NCBI GenBank assembly: GCA_937930535.1
Contig: CALGKJ010000146.1
Coordinates: 1-52,152 of the forward strand
Direction: 5' to 3'
From: an uncultured Clostridia bacterium
Lineage (GTDB): Bacteria; Bacillota; Clostridia; Lutisporales; Lutisporaceae
Length of the DNA: 52,152 bases
In this document: positions 1 to 8,817 of the stretch, piece by piece
Layout: every line of letters begins with the position of its first letter
Numbering within the stretch: the first letter of the stretch is position 1
Translations under genes and position numbers: made by a program
Notes under the pieces: model-generated
Seen by the model: the letters and a program-made list of their open reading frames with translations, nothing else
Database searches by the model: none
What the model was told of the DNA's origin: nothing

Positions 1-333
1 ATAATAAGCACCTCTAACTTGTTTAACAGCCCTATTTCTGTAATATCCGCAACTCTGTTATGGGAAATATTGAGTGTTGTAATACTAGTCAAATATTTTA
101 CACTGCTAATGTCTTCAATACCATATCCGCTTAAATTTACAGTACCGTTTTTCGCTCTGAGTTCTATTTTTGTTATTTTTCCATCACCGTTAATATCAAT
201 ATTATTATTTAGGTATGCCCTTTTTAGATTTGATTCTATCTTTAATGGTTTATCTAAAATAAAAGATAAAGAGCTTACAATAATTGCAATAAAAAATAAT
301 GTTAAGAAATAAAAAGGGCAAGGACAAAATCCT
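1..333 (-). pseudogene. 5'-truncated dockerin/leucine-rich-repeat surface protein
   Basis: This minus-strand frame stays open from 333 to the window edge. It encodes a hydrophobic stretch (FLTLFFIAIIV) like a signal peptide, then a calcium-loop-like segment DINGDGKITKIEL of the dockerin/EF-hand type, then a leucine-rich-repeat segment (LTSITTLNISHNRVADI). There is no ATG, GTG or TTG at its upstream end, and the frame closes with TAA inside the terminator of the adenine deaminase operon. The gene has therefore lost its own start or is a remnant. The rest lies outside the window. A cell-surface role is inferred only from the domain types. Confidence 0.5.
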
Positions 334-338
334 TACCC
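309..338 (-). terminator. Rho-independent terminator after adenine deaminase
   Basis: Nine-base arms (GGGTAAGGA and TCCTTGCCC on the minus strand, one G-T pair) around a 5-nt loop are followed by a run of T. It lies 10 bases past the adenine deaminase stop and closes the purine operon. Confidence 0.8.
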
Positions 339-347
339 AAATCATTA

Positions 348-2066
348 TTATTTCTGTTCTACAAATTTAAAATTTACTACGTCAAATAACCCTAGGTCAG
401 TTACCTTTAGTTCTGGTATAACCGGCAGTGCCAAAAACGCCAAAGTCATAAATGGGTCATAGTCTCTGGATACTCCCATATCATAGGCTACCTTAAGCAT
501 TCTTTCCAGGCTGTCCTGTACTTCTTCCAGTGAGCGGTCACTCATAAGTCCTCCTATTGGGAGTGCGAATGAGTCTTTTACTTCGCCGTCGGATACTATG
601 GAAATTCCTCCGCCTATTTCTTGCAGGTGCTGTACTGCTTTTCTCATGTCCTCGTCATTGTCGCCTATGACTACTATGTTGTGGGAATCGTGGGCTACTG
701 AGGATGCTATAGAGCCATTTTTAAGTCCCATTCCTTTTACCAGTCCCAGTCCTATATTGCCTGTTGCGTGGTGTCTTTCTACTACTGCAATTTTTAATAG
801 CTGCTCTTCGTTTTCAGTGTAGAATTTTCCGTCCTTTTTGATTACATTGAGCTTTAAGTCCTTTGTTACCAGCGAATGGGGTATAAGTCCCATAACTCTC
901 ATTTGTTCACTTACGGTTTTAAATTCAAAGCATTTTTCTTCTAATGGCTTGATATTTACTGAGTTTCGCATTTTAGAATCATTAATGCTTCTTATTTCAA
1001 ACATTGCTTTGCCTTCTTGTGCAACAAGTCTGCCTTTTTTGTATACCTGATATACATCAACGTTTTCTAAATCATTAAGTATTACAAGGTTTGCTTTGTA
1101 TCCTGGTGCTATGCCCCCGATATTTTGAAGATTGTAGCATCTTGCAGCATTTATGGTAGCCATCTGGATCGCTTTTACTGGGTCAATACCATTTTTGATT
1201 GCTACTCTTATATTATTATCTATGTGTCCCTCCTTAAGTATGTCCTCTGGATGTCTGTCGTCTGTGCATAACAGGCATCTGCTGATGGTGCTGTCATTGA
1301 GGGCTGGTATAAGGTCAACAAGGTTTCTTGCTGCTGAGCCTTCTCTGAACATTATGTGCATTCCAAGTCTTAATCTTTCGATTGCTTCTTCTGCTGTTGA
1401 GCATTCATGCTCTGTTCTTACGCCCGGCAGTACGTAGCCGCTTAAATCCTTGCCGCTTATTCCCGGTGCATGACCGTCCATGTATTTATTTACATTTTTT
1501 GCCATGACTATTTTGTTTATGATTGATTTTTCACAGCCTATTATGTTTGGGAAATCCATAAGCTCGCCAAGTCCCAATACCTTGGGATGGTTTATGAGCT
1601 CAAGCAAATCCTCTGCTTTTAATACGCTGCCTGCATTTTCAAAGGGTGTTGCGGGTACGCAGGAGGGTAGCATAATGTGTACATCAAGGGGTATGTTTTC
1701 TGCACCCTCGATCATATATTTGATACCTGCTATTCCTTTAACGTTAGCTATTTCGTGCGGGTCTGCTATTACTGCTGTTGTACCTCTGGCAACTACTGCT
1801 TTTGCAAATTCACCAGGGGTTACAAGAGCGGATTCTATATGCACATGCCCGTCTATAAAGCCGGGACACATATATTTTCCTTCCATGTCAAGTTCTACAG
1901 CACCTTCATATTCACCTATTCCGGCAATATATCCATCATGTACTGCAACGTCAGTTTTATATATTTCACCTGTAAATACATTAATAAGCTTTATGTTTTT
2001 AAAGACTAGCTGTGATTTGGCTCTTCCTGTGGCTACATCTATCATAGCCATAATAGTGTCTCTCAC
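348..2066 (-). CDS. ade: Adenine deaminase (AdeC family)
   Basis: This enzyme hydrolyses adenine to hypoxanthine and ammonia in the cytosol. The 572 residues match the family length. Visible metal-site residues are the HVH pair (H74, H76), the bridging glutamate in GLGELMDF (E168), DGHAPG (H199), TEHE (H220) and CTDDRH (D269/D270), so all expected ligands are present. The start is GTG, with GGGGG about 9 bases upstream. It is the last gene of the run that begins with the molybdenum hydroxylase (35-base gap to its last subunit), so it would feed hypoxanthine to that enzyme. Compare the diverged paralogue at 8818-10629. Confidence 0.9.
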   Translation of the reverse strand: MRDTIMAMIDVATGRAKSQLVFKNIKLINVFTGEIYKTDVAVHDGYIAGIGEYEGAVELDMEGKYMCPGFIDGHVHIESALVTPGEFAKAVVARGTTAVIADPHEIANVKGIAGIKYMIEGAENIPLDVHIMLPSCVPATPFENAGSVLKAEDLLELINHPKVLGLGELMDFPNIIGCEKSIINKIVMAKNVNKYMDGHAPGISGKDLSGYVLPGVRTEHECSTAEEAIERLRLGMHIMFREGSAARNLVDLIPALNDSTISRCLLCTDDRHPEDILKEGHIDNNIRVAIKNGIDPVKAIQMATINAARCYNLQNIGGIAPGYKANLVILNDLENVDVYQVYKKGRLVAQEGKAMFEIRSINDSKMRNSVNIKPLEEKCFEFKTVSEQMRVMGLIPHSLVTKDLKLNVIKKDGKFYTENEEQLLKIAVVERHHATGNIGLGLVKGMGLKNGSIASSVAHDSHNIVVIGDNDEDMRKAVQHLQEIGGGISIVSDGEVKDSFALPIGGLMSDRSLEEVQDSLERMLKVAYDMGVSRDYDPFMTLAFLALPVIPELKVTDLGLFDVVNFKFVEQK

Positions 2067-2100
2067 AATATCATCCCCCTATTAACTTTGTGAAGTTTAG

Positions 2101-3099
2101 TTATTGTTGATTTTCCTTTTCCTGAATAAGTCTTACAATTTCCTGCTGGCTTGCTGGAAGCTTTGTTATTCTTATGCCTACCGCGTCGTATATGGCGTTT
2201 AGTATGGCTGGCATTGCAGGAATCATAACCGGCTCGCCTATGCCCTTTGCGCCAAAGGGTGCTGTAGATTCCGGGTCTTCGACTATTATATTTTTTATTT
2301 CCGGCATATCTAGGGAAGTTGGTATGATATATTTTGAAAAGTTGTCATTTTTTATTTTTCCGTTTGATAGTCCTAAGTCCTCGTATAATGCCCAGCTCAT
2401 GCCCATTGCAAAGCCACCTTCCATTTGTCCCTCTACAAGCATTGGGTTTACTGCTCTTCCTACGTCCTGAGCACATACAGCCTTTAATACGTCAACCTTA
2501 CCTGTGTCTGTGTCTACTTCTACCTCTACACAGTATGTAGCGAAGGTGTATGGCCAGTATGGAGCTCCCTGTCCTGTTTCATCATCCATTTTCATGGTAT
2601 GGGCTACAAAGGCTTTATCAACCCTTAGTGTCTTGCCCATTTTCTCGGCTTCTATATAAAGCTCCTGTAATGATATTTTCTTATCTGGCAAGCCTTTTAC
2701 TTCAAGCATATCATTATTGATTTTTATTCCCATAGTGGTATTTGTGCCTAAAGCTTCTTTTGCTATGCTTAATATTTCCTGCTTTAGCTGTTCACAGGCT
2801 ATTCTTATTCCGTTACCAGTATTGTAGGTTTGTCTGCTTGCGGCTGCTGTTCCTGAGTCTGGAGTCTTGCTTGTGTCCTCATGTACTAAAACAACCTTGT
2901 CAAGCTTGACACCTGCTGCTTCTGCGGCTATCTGGCTTAGTGCTGTTTTGGCTCCCTGTCCTACCTCTGTTGCACCTGCATATACGTATATCTTTCCGTC
3001 TGCTTTAAGCTCTGCACAGGCATTGGATACATCTGGAAAACCGTTGCCGTAGCCGGTTCCATAAAAAATCGAGCCTATTCCTTTTCCTCTTTTTTTCAT
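2101..3099 (-). CDS. Molybdenum hydroxylase, C-terminal half of the molybdopterin subunit
   Basis: This 332-residue chain carries the second half of a xanthine-dehydrogenase-type molybdopterin subunit: the cofactor loop GATEVGQGAKT near residue 43 and GAKGIGEP near the C-terminus, whose Glu is the family's catalytic base. It overlaps the preceding gene by 4 bases (ATGA). A strong GAGGAGGTG ribosome binding site lies inside the end of that gene, so the split is a designed re-initiation and not a sequencing error. The arrangement is like NdhM of Eubacterium barkeri nicotinate dehydrogenase. Context favours hypoxanthine/xanthine or another purine as substrate. Confidence 0.82.
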   Translation of the reverse strand: MKKRGKGIGSIFYGTGYGNGFPDVSNACAELKADGKIYVYAGATEVGQGAKTALSQIAAEAAGVKLDKVVLVHEDTSKTPDSGTAAASRQTYNTGNGIRIACEQLKQEILSIAKEALGTNTTMGIKINNDMLEVKGLPDKKISLQELYIEAEKMGKTLRVDKAFVAHTMKMDDETGQGAPYWPYTFATYCVEVEVDTDTGKVDVLKAVCAQDVGRAVNPMLVEGQMEGGFAMGMSWALYEDLGLSNGKIKNDNFSKYIIPTSLDMPEIKNIIVEDPESTAPFGAKGIGEPVMIPAMPAILNAIYDAVGIRITKLPASQQEIVRLIQEKENQQ

Positions 3100-4379
3100 G
3101 GCTGCACCTCCTCATTAGAGTCATAGCTAAATTCATAACCTATTTCTTTTGCAGCCTTTATTATTGTATCAGTCAGCGGCACAGATTCCTCCAAGGTCTG
3201 CCCTGTGGCTGTCAGGGATCCTACCTTGAAGCAATTTTTAAGCCTGATTTCTATAGGATTTATATTCAGCCTGCGTGCTATTTCATCAATCTGCTGTTCG
3301 TGTGCCATTGGCACTTGTGCTGCTCCAAAGCCTCTCATTGCTCCTGTAAAGGGATTATTGGTGTAAACAGCATAGCTGTCAATTTTAATATTTGGTATGC
3401 AGTATGGTCCTGCTGCGTGTACTCCTGCTTTGCGCAGAACATTTATAGCCCATGATGCATGTGCGCCGGAGTCTCCTATTATTTCTGCTTCCATTGCGTA
3501 TAGTGTGCCGTCCTTTAGTGCTCCTGTTTTGTATTTCATGTATAATGGATGTCTTTTGGAATGTGCTTGGAAGGATTCTTCTCTGGTGTATGTGGTTTTT
3601 ACTGGTCTTCCCAGCTTAAGTGCCGCAAGGGCAAGATGTATCTGTACGGTGATGTCCTCTCTGCCGCCAAAAGCACCGCCTACAGCAGAGGTAAGTATTT
3701 TTATCTTATTGTGGGGTAAGCCTAATGCTTCTGCTACTTCTTCTCTGTCGTAGTGAGGGTATTGTGTTGCAGTTACTATTGTTACTGTTCCGTCCTCTTC
3801 TATATATGCTACTCCTGCTTCCGGCTGAAGGAATGCGTGATCAACCATTGAGGATTCGTATGTGTTTTCAACTACTACCTCACATTTTTGAAAGGCTTCC
3901 TCAATGTCTCCTGTTCTCAGCTTGTAATGATATATTATATTGCTGTCGCCATGAACCTTGGGAGAATTTTCCTTCATAGCTTCTCTGGGGTCTAATACAG
4001 CAGGAAGCTCGTTATATGCGACCTTAACCAGCTTTGCGGCTTTTCTGGCAGTGTCCATGGTATCTGCCACTACAAAGGCTATGGGTTCGCCTACTCTTCT
4101 TACCTTTTTGCTGCAAAACACCTCATGATCCTTGAATAGTACTCCATGATGATTTTCACCGGTTACATCCTCAGCGGTAAAAACAGCTATAACCCCTGGA
4201 TAAGCTAACGCTTCGATCTTATCGACCTTTATTTCAGCATGGGGCATAGTAGATCTGATGGTATAACCATATACCATATTATCTAAGTAGATATCCGACG
4301 GATATACTGCTTTGCCTGTAACCTTATCTTTGGCATCTATTCTTAACTCGCTTTTTCCTATAGTAATACTTGGCTTCAT
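3096..4379 (-). CDS. Molybdenum hydroxylase, N-terminal half of the molybdopterin subunit
   Basis: These 427 residues cover the first half of the large subunit: an N-terminal Ald_Xan a/b-hammerhead domain (about residues 20-125), then the first molybdopterin-binding part with GGAFGGRED and AMRGFGAAQ, where the Arg corresponds to a substrate-orienting residue in xanthine dehydrogenases. The protein ends at EEVQP, whose codons form the ribosome binding site of the next gene. Start and upstream stop share one base (TAATG). The length corresponds to NdhL of nicotinate dehydrogenase. It works as one enzyme with the three neighbouring subunits. Confidence 0.82.
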   Translation of the reverse strand: MKPSITIGKSELRIDAKDKVTGKAVYPSDIYLDNMVYGYTIRSTMPHAEIKVDKIEALAYPGVIAVFTAEDVTGENHHGVLFKDHEVFCSKKVRRVGEPIAFVVADTMDTARKAAKLVKVAYNELPAVLDPREAMKENSPKVHGDSNIIYHYKLRTGDIEEAFQKCEVVVENTYESSMVDHAFLQPEAGVAYIEEDGTVTIVTATQYPHYDREEVAEALGLPHNKIKILTSAVGGAFGGREDITVQIHLALAALKLGRPVKTTYTREESFQAHSKRHPLYMKYKTGALKDGTLYAMEAEIIGDSGAHASWAINVLRKAGVHAAGPYCIPNIKIDSYAVYTNNPFTGAMRGFGAAQVPMAHEQQIDEIARRLNINPIEIRLKNCFKVGSLTATGQTLEESVPLTDTIIKAAKEIGYEFSYDSNEEVQP

Positions 4380-4876
4380 TATTCAACACCGTCCTTTTTC
4401 ATATAGTCCGATGCTATTTGTATTGCTTTTTCTATTTTCTTGTAGCCTGTGCATCTGCATAGATTGCCTGAAATTGATCTTTTTATTTCATTTTCATCAG
4501 GACTTGAGTTATGATCTAGTAATGCTTTAGCTGATAAAACCATGCCTGGGGTGCAGAAGCCGCACTGGACTGCACCGGCATCAATAAATGCCTGCTGAAT
4601 GGGATGCAGTTCATCGCCTTTTTTCAAGGCTTCCTGCTCTAAAGCTTCTATTGTAGTAACTTTCTTATCTCTTATTTGTGATATTAATACCAAACAGGAG
4701 TTGGCTGTTATTCCATCTATTATTACTGTACAAGCACCACATTCGCCTTCTCCGCAGCCTTCCTTTGTACCTGTAAGCCTTAGCTCATCTCTTAGAAGAT
4801 CTATGAGCCTCATACTTGGATCTGCTTGTATCTCCATATCTTTACCATTTAGATTAAAGCGTATTTGTTCATTCAT
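4379..4876 (-). CDS. xdhC: Molybdenum hydroxylase, [2Fe-2S] subunit
   Basis: This small electron-transfer subunit has two [2Fe-2S] sites: the plant-ferredoxin motif CGEGECGACT and the C-terminal motifs QCGFCTPGM and CRCTGY. An upstream ATG at 4906 lacks a ribosome binding site. I chose the ATG at 4876 (165 residues), which is preceded by AAAGGA and overlaps the FAD-subunit stop by 8 bases. Electrons would pass from molybdenum through this subunit to FAD. The gene order FAD, FeS, Mo-N, Mo-C equals ndhFSLM. Confidence 0.88.
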   Translation of the reverse strand: MNEQIRFNLNGKDMEIQADPSMRLIDLLRDELRLTGTKEGCGEGECGACTVIIDGITANSCLVLISQIRDKKVTTIEALEQEALKKGDELHPIQQAFIDAGAVQCGFCTPGMVLSAKALLDHNSSPDENEIKRSISGNLCRCTGYKKIEKAIQIASDYMKKDGVE

Positions 4877-5753
4877 TGGATTCACATCCTTTGCATTGGA
4901 CTTCATGATATCTATTAATGCATTTTTGCAGGGCTTCTTTGATTACTCCTTTAACCGCTGCTTTTTTGTATGTTATTGAGGATCTTGCTTTAAGTCTTTC
5001 CTCAACCTCCGCAGATAAAATATCAGCGGCCTCATTAATATCTAGTGTGCCCATTTTTTTGTTAAGCATATAGCTTTGTATATTGTATTCTCTTTCTGCC
5101 TTGCTGCCTAAGCTTCCTGTGCATATGTCTGCTTCCTTTATAATGCCATCTATACAGTAAATTCTTACAGCACAGGATATTGTAGAAATAGCCAATGCAT
5201 TTCTTTTGCCAAGCTTTGAAAAAGCAAAGACTTCGTTTGTTCTGGGTATATCAAATATAACTGCGGTCAACAGCTCATCAGCCTTTAAACAATTTTTTCC
5301 GCTTCCCAGTACCACTTCGCTTACAGGTACTAATCTGCTTCCTGATGCACTTTTTATTTCACACTGTGCAGCAAGGGATAAAAATACAGGTATGCTGTCA
5401 GCCGCAGGTGCTGCGTTGCAGATATTTCCGCCTATTGTTGCTTTGTTTTGTATTTGACATGCTCCCATGTTATATGCGGCTTCCCAAAGTGAAGGGATAC
5501 TGTTTTTTATATATTCATTATTGATTATGTCTGCAAAGGTTACCATTGCACCCAGCCTGATCTTTTCCTCGCCAAGCTCTATTGATTTCAGCTCTTTTAT
5601 ATTGCTGATATCGACTATATATTGAGGCTTTCTTTTTTCTTTTCTCAGCTCTATTATTAGGTCTGTTCCTCCCGCTAGTACTTGTCCCTCCGGCTGCTGC
5701 AAACAATTAAGTGCTTCATCTAACACTGCGGGTGAAAAAACTCTGATATTCAT
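4869..5753 (-). CDS. xdhB: Molybdenum hydroxylase, FAD subunit
   Basis: This is a 294-residue FAD-binding subunit of the xanthine dehydrogenase/CO dehydrogenase medium-chain family. The flavin-binding motifs are AGGTDLI (residues 27-33) and ATIGGNICNAAPAADS (about 105-120). The C-terminal CODH_C-like domain follows. A GGGGGAT ribosome binding site precedes ATG. It is first gene of the four-subunit hydroxylase operon. The stem-loop at 5774-5797 lies just upstream and separates the operon from the amidohydrolase gene. Confidence 0.87.
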   Translation of the reverse strand: MNIRVFSPAVLDEALNCLQQPEGQVLAGGTDLIIELRKEKRKPQYIVDISNIKELKSIELGEEKIRLGAMVTFADIINNEYIKNSIPSLWEAAYNMGACQIQNKATIGGNICNAAPAADSIPVFLSLAAQCEIKSASGSRLVPVSEVVLGSGKNCLKADELLTAVIFDIPRTNEVFAFSKLGKRNALAISTISCAVRIYCIDGIIKEADICTGSLGSKAEREYNIQSYMLNKKMGTLDINEAADILSAEVEERLKARSSITYKKAAVKGVIKEALQKCINRYHEVQCKGCESNE

Positions 5754-5773
5754 TTTTATCCCCCTTTTTTTGG

Positions 5774-5797
5774 AAAACCAGCCTTTCGGCTGGTCTG
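5774..5797 (-). terminator. Short stem-loop between amidohydrolase and hydroxylase operon
   Basis: Seven-base perfect arms ACCAGCC/GGCTGGT close a TTTC (GAAA) tetraloop, followed on the minus strand by TTTTCC. The T-run is short, so it may act as a leaky terminator. The adjoining 5800-5840 is made of degenerate copies of ATTGTNTATATTCATAT. Confidence 0.55.
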
Positions 5798-5844
5798 TTT
5801 ATATGCATATTGTCTATATTCATATTGTATATATTCATATACTG

Positions 5845-7188
5845 CTAGTTTTTGCTTATACCGCTTCTGATTATTTGGGTTTTAATAAGCTTATTGCAAT
5901 TATCTTTTATATCTCTTTCGTCAAGGGTTGTAAGCTTACGATTTTCCATCAATATTTTGCCGTTTACAATGGTAGTAACTACGTCCTGTGCCCCAACAGC
6001 ATAAACTAATTGAGACATAATATCCACCTCATTAACTGGTGTTGAATATATATTGTCAAGCTGAACTATTGCTATATCAGCTTTTTTACCTTTTTCCAAG
6101 CTTCCTGTCTGGTCTTCCAAGCCCATTGCCTTTGCTCCCCCAAGGGTTGCAAGCTCAAATACCTTTTCAGCAGGCATCACTGTTGGACTTAGGAGTCTTG
6201 CTTTTTGTATCATAGCTGCTGAACGCATTTCCTTGAACATATCAAGGTTATTGTTGCAGGGCGCTCCGTCTGCACCTATCGAAACATTAGCTCCTAATGC
6301 TAAAAGCTCGGGTATCTTGGCGATTCCTGATGCAAGCTTTAGATTTGAGTTCGGACAGTGAGATATTTTAGTGCCTGAGTCTGCAAGTATCTGCATTTCT
6401 TCATCGTCCAGCCAGATACAGTGGGCAAGTATCAAATTAGGTCCTGTTAAACCTATGTTTTGAAGGTATTTTATATTTCTCATTCCTCTGTCCAGCTCTA
6501 CAAATTCTATTTCACCACGATTCTCTGATGCGTGAGTATGTACCATTACATCATACTCTTTCGCAAGATCCCTTACCCTAATTAGCAATTCCTCAGTGCA
6601 GGATACAACAAATCTTGGTGTAAAAGCGTATCTTATTCTTCCGCCATCCTTCATGTGCCATTTATTAAGGAGTCTTATGCTTTCTTTTATTGAATCATCT
6701 GTATTTTCCATAAGTCCCTTGGGTACATCACTGCTATAATCCATCATACACTTTCCTGTAATAGCCCTGATGCCTGATTCGTATATGGCATTTATGGCTT
6801 CATCGGTATGATGTACTGTTTCCATGTCTATAAGTGATGTTGTACCACCCTTGATAAGCTCTGCTATTCCAAGCTTGGCGGAGTAATAGTTTGATTCTGC
6901 TGTATGTGAGCCTTCTAATGGCCATACTCTTTTTTTCAGCCAGTCTAAAAGCTCCAGATCGTCTGCTTGTCCTCTTAGCAGTGTCTGCGTAAGGTGTATG
7001 TGGGTTTGGATCAGTCCCGGTATAACTGCCATACCCTCTGCATCAATTACCTTATCAGCCTGGATATCCCCCATATCAGGCGATAAATCTTCGATGCAGT
7101 CATCCTTTATCAAGACATTTCCTTTATAGATCTGCCTCTCAGGATTCATGGTAACTATAGTTCCATTTTTTATAAGTATAGTTGCCAT
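5845..7188 (-). CDS. Amidohydrolase of the MtaD/SsnA/guanine deaminase group
   Basis: This 447-residue metal-dependent deaminase has the family signature QTHIHLTQTLLRG near residue 61, VHTHASEN near 215, the LAHCIWLDD and SHCPNSNLKL motifs, and the catalytic Asp in SIGADGAPCNNN. Relatives deaminate guanine, methylthioadenosine, 5'-deoxyadenosine or triazines, and sequence alone does not decide. Beside the hydroxylase and a purine permease, the likeliest roles are guanine to xanthine or, in the ring-fission pathway, hydrolysis of 4-imidazolone or 4-aminoimidazole. GGGGGG precedes ATG. A dyad at 7250-7301 lies in its 160-base leader. Confidence 0.75.
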   Translation of the reverse strand: MATILIKNGTIVTMNPERQIYKGNVLIKDDCIEDLSPDMGDIQADKVIDAEGMAVIPGLIQTHIHLTQTLLRGQADDLELLDWLKKRVWPLEGSHTAESNYYSAKLGIAELIKGGTTSLIDMETVHHTDEAINAIYESGIRAITGKCMMDYSSDVPKGLMENTDDSIKESIRLLNKWHMKDGGRIRYAFTPRFVVSCTEELLIRVRDLAKEYDVMVHTHASENRGEIEFVELDRGMRNIKYLQNIGLTGPNLILAHCIWLDDEEMQILADSGTKISHCPNSNLKLASGIAKIPELLALGANVSIGADGAPCNNNLDMFKEMRSAAMIQKARLLSPTVMPAEKVFELATLGGAKAMGLEDQTGSLEKGKKADIAIVQLDNIYSTPVNEVDIMSQLVYAVGAQDVVTTIVNGKILMENRKLTTLDERDIKDNCNKLIKTQIIRSGISKN

Positions 7189-7249
7189 GTTGCTCCCCCC
7201 TTTTTGTTTTATTTGATGAGTAAATCTGCCTTATTGTGTATACATTTTA

Positions 7250-7301
7250 TTGTATTCACATCAAAATATTCTTTGATAAAAATACTTTGATTTGAATACA
7301 A
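7250..7301 (-). promoter_or_regulatory. 16-bp inverted repeat upstream of the amidohydrolase
   Basis: Arms TTGTATTCACATCAAA (7250-7265) and TTTGATTTGAATACAA (7286-7301) match at 15 of 16 positions across a 20-base AT-rich spacer. It sits 62 bases before the amidohydrolase start with no T-run, so an operator is more likely than a terminator. No binding protein can be named. Confidence 0.45.
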
Positions 7302-7304
7302 TTA

Positions 7305-7339
7305 CTGTCGCTTAACCGGAATTATAGGTTAAGCGACAG
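7305..7339. terminator. Perfect 13-bp stem-loop after the purine permease
   Basis: Arms CTGTCGCTTAACC and GGTTAAGCGACAG enclose 9 bases. It begins 10 bases past the permease stop. The T-rich tail is on the plus side (CTTTTATTATTATT) and the minus side lacks one, so it may protect the permease mRNA 3' end instead of terminating efficiently. Confidence 0.5.
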
Positions 7340-7348
7340 CTTTTATTA

Positions 7349-8701
7349 TTATTTAAACAGTGCTATTAGCGGTTCAAGATAGAATTTAGCCAGGAAAATT
7401 AGTGAAAGAACAAACATTACCCATGAAACATCCTTCATTCTTCCTGTTAAAACCTTCAATATTGTATATGAAAGTAAACCGAATACTATACCATCAGCTA
7501 TACTATAAGTTAATGGCATAAGGATTATTGTCAAGAATGCTGGTATTGATTCTGTGTAATCCTTCAAATTCAGCTTTAGTATTGGCTCCATCATAAAAAG
7601 ACCAACTAATATTAAAGCAGGTGCTGTGGCTGCTCCAGGAATTATTAAAAATATTGGTGAGAATAAAAGTGCCAGCAGGAAAAGTACACCTGTAACCAAG
7701 GCAGTAAGTCCTGTTCTTCCGCCTTCTGCTACACCGGAAGCACTTTCTACATATGTAGTAACTGTACTTGTTCCAAGTAAAGCACCACCTGTTGTACCTA
7801 TTGCGTCTGTCAAAAGAGCTTGACTGGCTCTAGGAAGCCTGCCATCCTTGTCAAGCATATTTGCCTTTGAGGAAACACCTATTAGTGTTCCTACAGTGTC
7901 AAATATATCGACAAAGAGGAATGTGAATATTACTATAACGAAATCAACTGTAAGTATCTTTTCCCATCCCACCTGGAAGGGTGCTAATGCTATGGTAGCT
8001 ACTGATGGGTTAAAGTCTACTATTCTTTCAGGAAGCTTGGTGATTCCAAAGAAGTAACCCACTATTGTACTAATAAGGATACCTATAAATAAAGCACCTT
8101 TTACTTTTTTGTAAAGTAAAACGCCTGTAACTATAAGTCCTATAAGGGCTACGATAACGGTTGGGCTAGTCATATCTCCAAGGGCTAGAGGTGTTCCCTG
8201 ACCTTGTACAACTATACCGGCACCACTTGGACTAAAACCTATGAAGGCTATAAACAAACCTATACCAGCACTAACTGCGTATTTCATATTGAGCGGTATT
8301 GCATCTATTATTGCTTCTCTGACCTTAAAGAAGGACATTATTATGAATATTATACCTTCTACAAAAACAGCAGTTAAGGCTAATTTCCATCCATATTTAG
8401 CTGCAACTGTAAATGCAAAGAATGCATTTAATCCCATGCCAGGAGCTAAAGCAAAAGGATAGTTAGCAAGGAAAGCCATTAATATTGTTGTTAAGCCTGC
8501 TGCAATACATGTTGCTGCAAGAACCTCATTAAAGGGCATTCCAGTCACACTCAGAAATTGCGGATTAACAATTATGATGTATGCCATTGTCATAAAGGTA
8601 GTTATACCTGCCAGTATTTCCGTCCTTACAGTGGTTTTGTTCTCATTTAGCTTGAATAGTTTCTCCAACATACCAGTATTAGTTTGAGTATTTGACTTCA
8701 C
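7349..8701 (-). CDS. NCS2-type purine permease (AzgA/PbuG subfamily)
   Basis: This multi-pass membrane protein of 450 residues has the subfamily signatures FVDIFDTVGTLIGV (about 265-280) and GTSTVTTYVESASGVAEGG (about 310-330), and the first-helix region LAGITTFMTMAYIIIVNP. Relatives import adenine, guanine or hypoxanthine by proton symport. The start is GTG with AAGGAGG 7 bases upstream. A 21-codon reading frame (8703-8768) ends two bases before this GTG. The neighbours are all purine catabolic, so it probably supplies the pathway's substrate. Confidence 0.9.
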   Translation of the reverse strand: MKSNTQTNTGMLEKLFKLNENKTTVRTEILAGITTFMTMAYIIIVNPQFLSVTGMPFNEVLAATCIAAGLTTILMAFLANYPFALAPGMGLNAFFAFTVAAKYGWKLALTAVFVEGIIFIIMSFFKVREAIIDAIPLNMKYAVSAGIGLFIAFIGFSPSGAGIVVQGQGTPLALGDMTSPTVIVALIGLIVTGVLLYKKVKGALFIGILISTIVGYFFGITKLPERIVDFNPSVATIALAPFQVGWEKILTVDFVIVIFTFLFVDIFDTVGTLIGVSSKANMLDKDGRLPRASQALLTDAIGTTGGALLGTSTVTTYVESASGVAEGGRTGLTALVTGVLFLLALLFSPIFLIIPGAATAPALILVGLFMMEPILKLNLKDYTESIPAFLTIILMPLTYSIADGIVFGLLSYTILKVLTGRMKDVSWVMFVLSLIFLAKFYLEPLIALFK

Positions 8702-8817
8702 GCTATTTCCTCCTTACAATTTGATATGATTTGAAATTTGCTGCGTACGCTTCCTTTTTCACCTCCATATACTTTTTTGCTAGTTCCTTAAATATAAAAT
8801 AATATTAAGTATAGCCT

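Noticed and set aside
1480-2085. Long plus-strand open frames opposite the deaminase, hydroxylase, ftsH and mutase genes
   Set aside because: They are shadows of well-supported minus-strand genes, lack ribosome binding sites and have no recognisable domains.
2101-4379. The two molybdopterin-subunit genes as a frameshift in one gene
   Set aside because: A strong ribosome binding site and ATGA overlap lie exactly at a domain boundary, and the same split is known for nicotinate dehydrogenase.
8702-8817. Purine riboswitch before the permease
   Set aside because: The conserved loop sequences and three-way-junction core are not visible in the 116-base gap.
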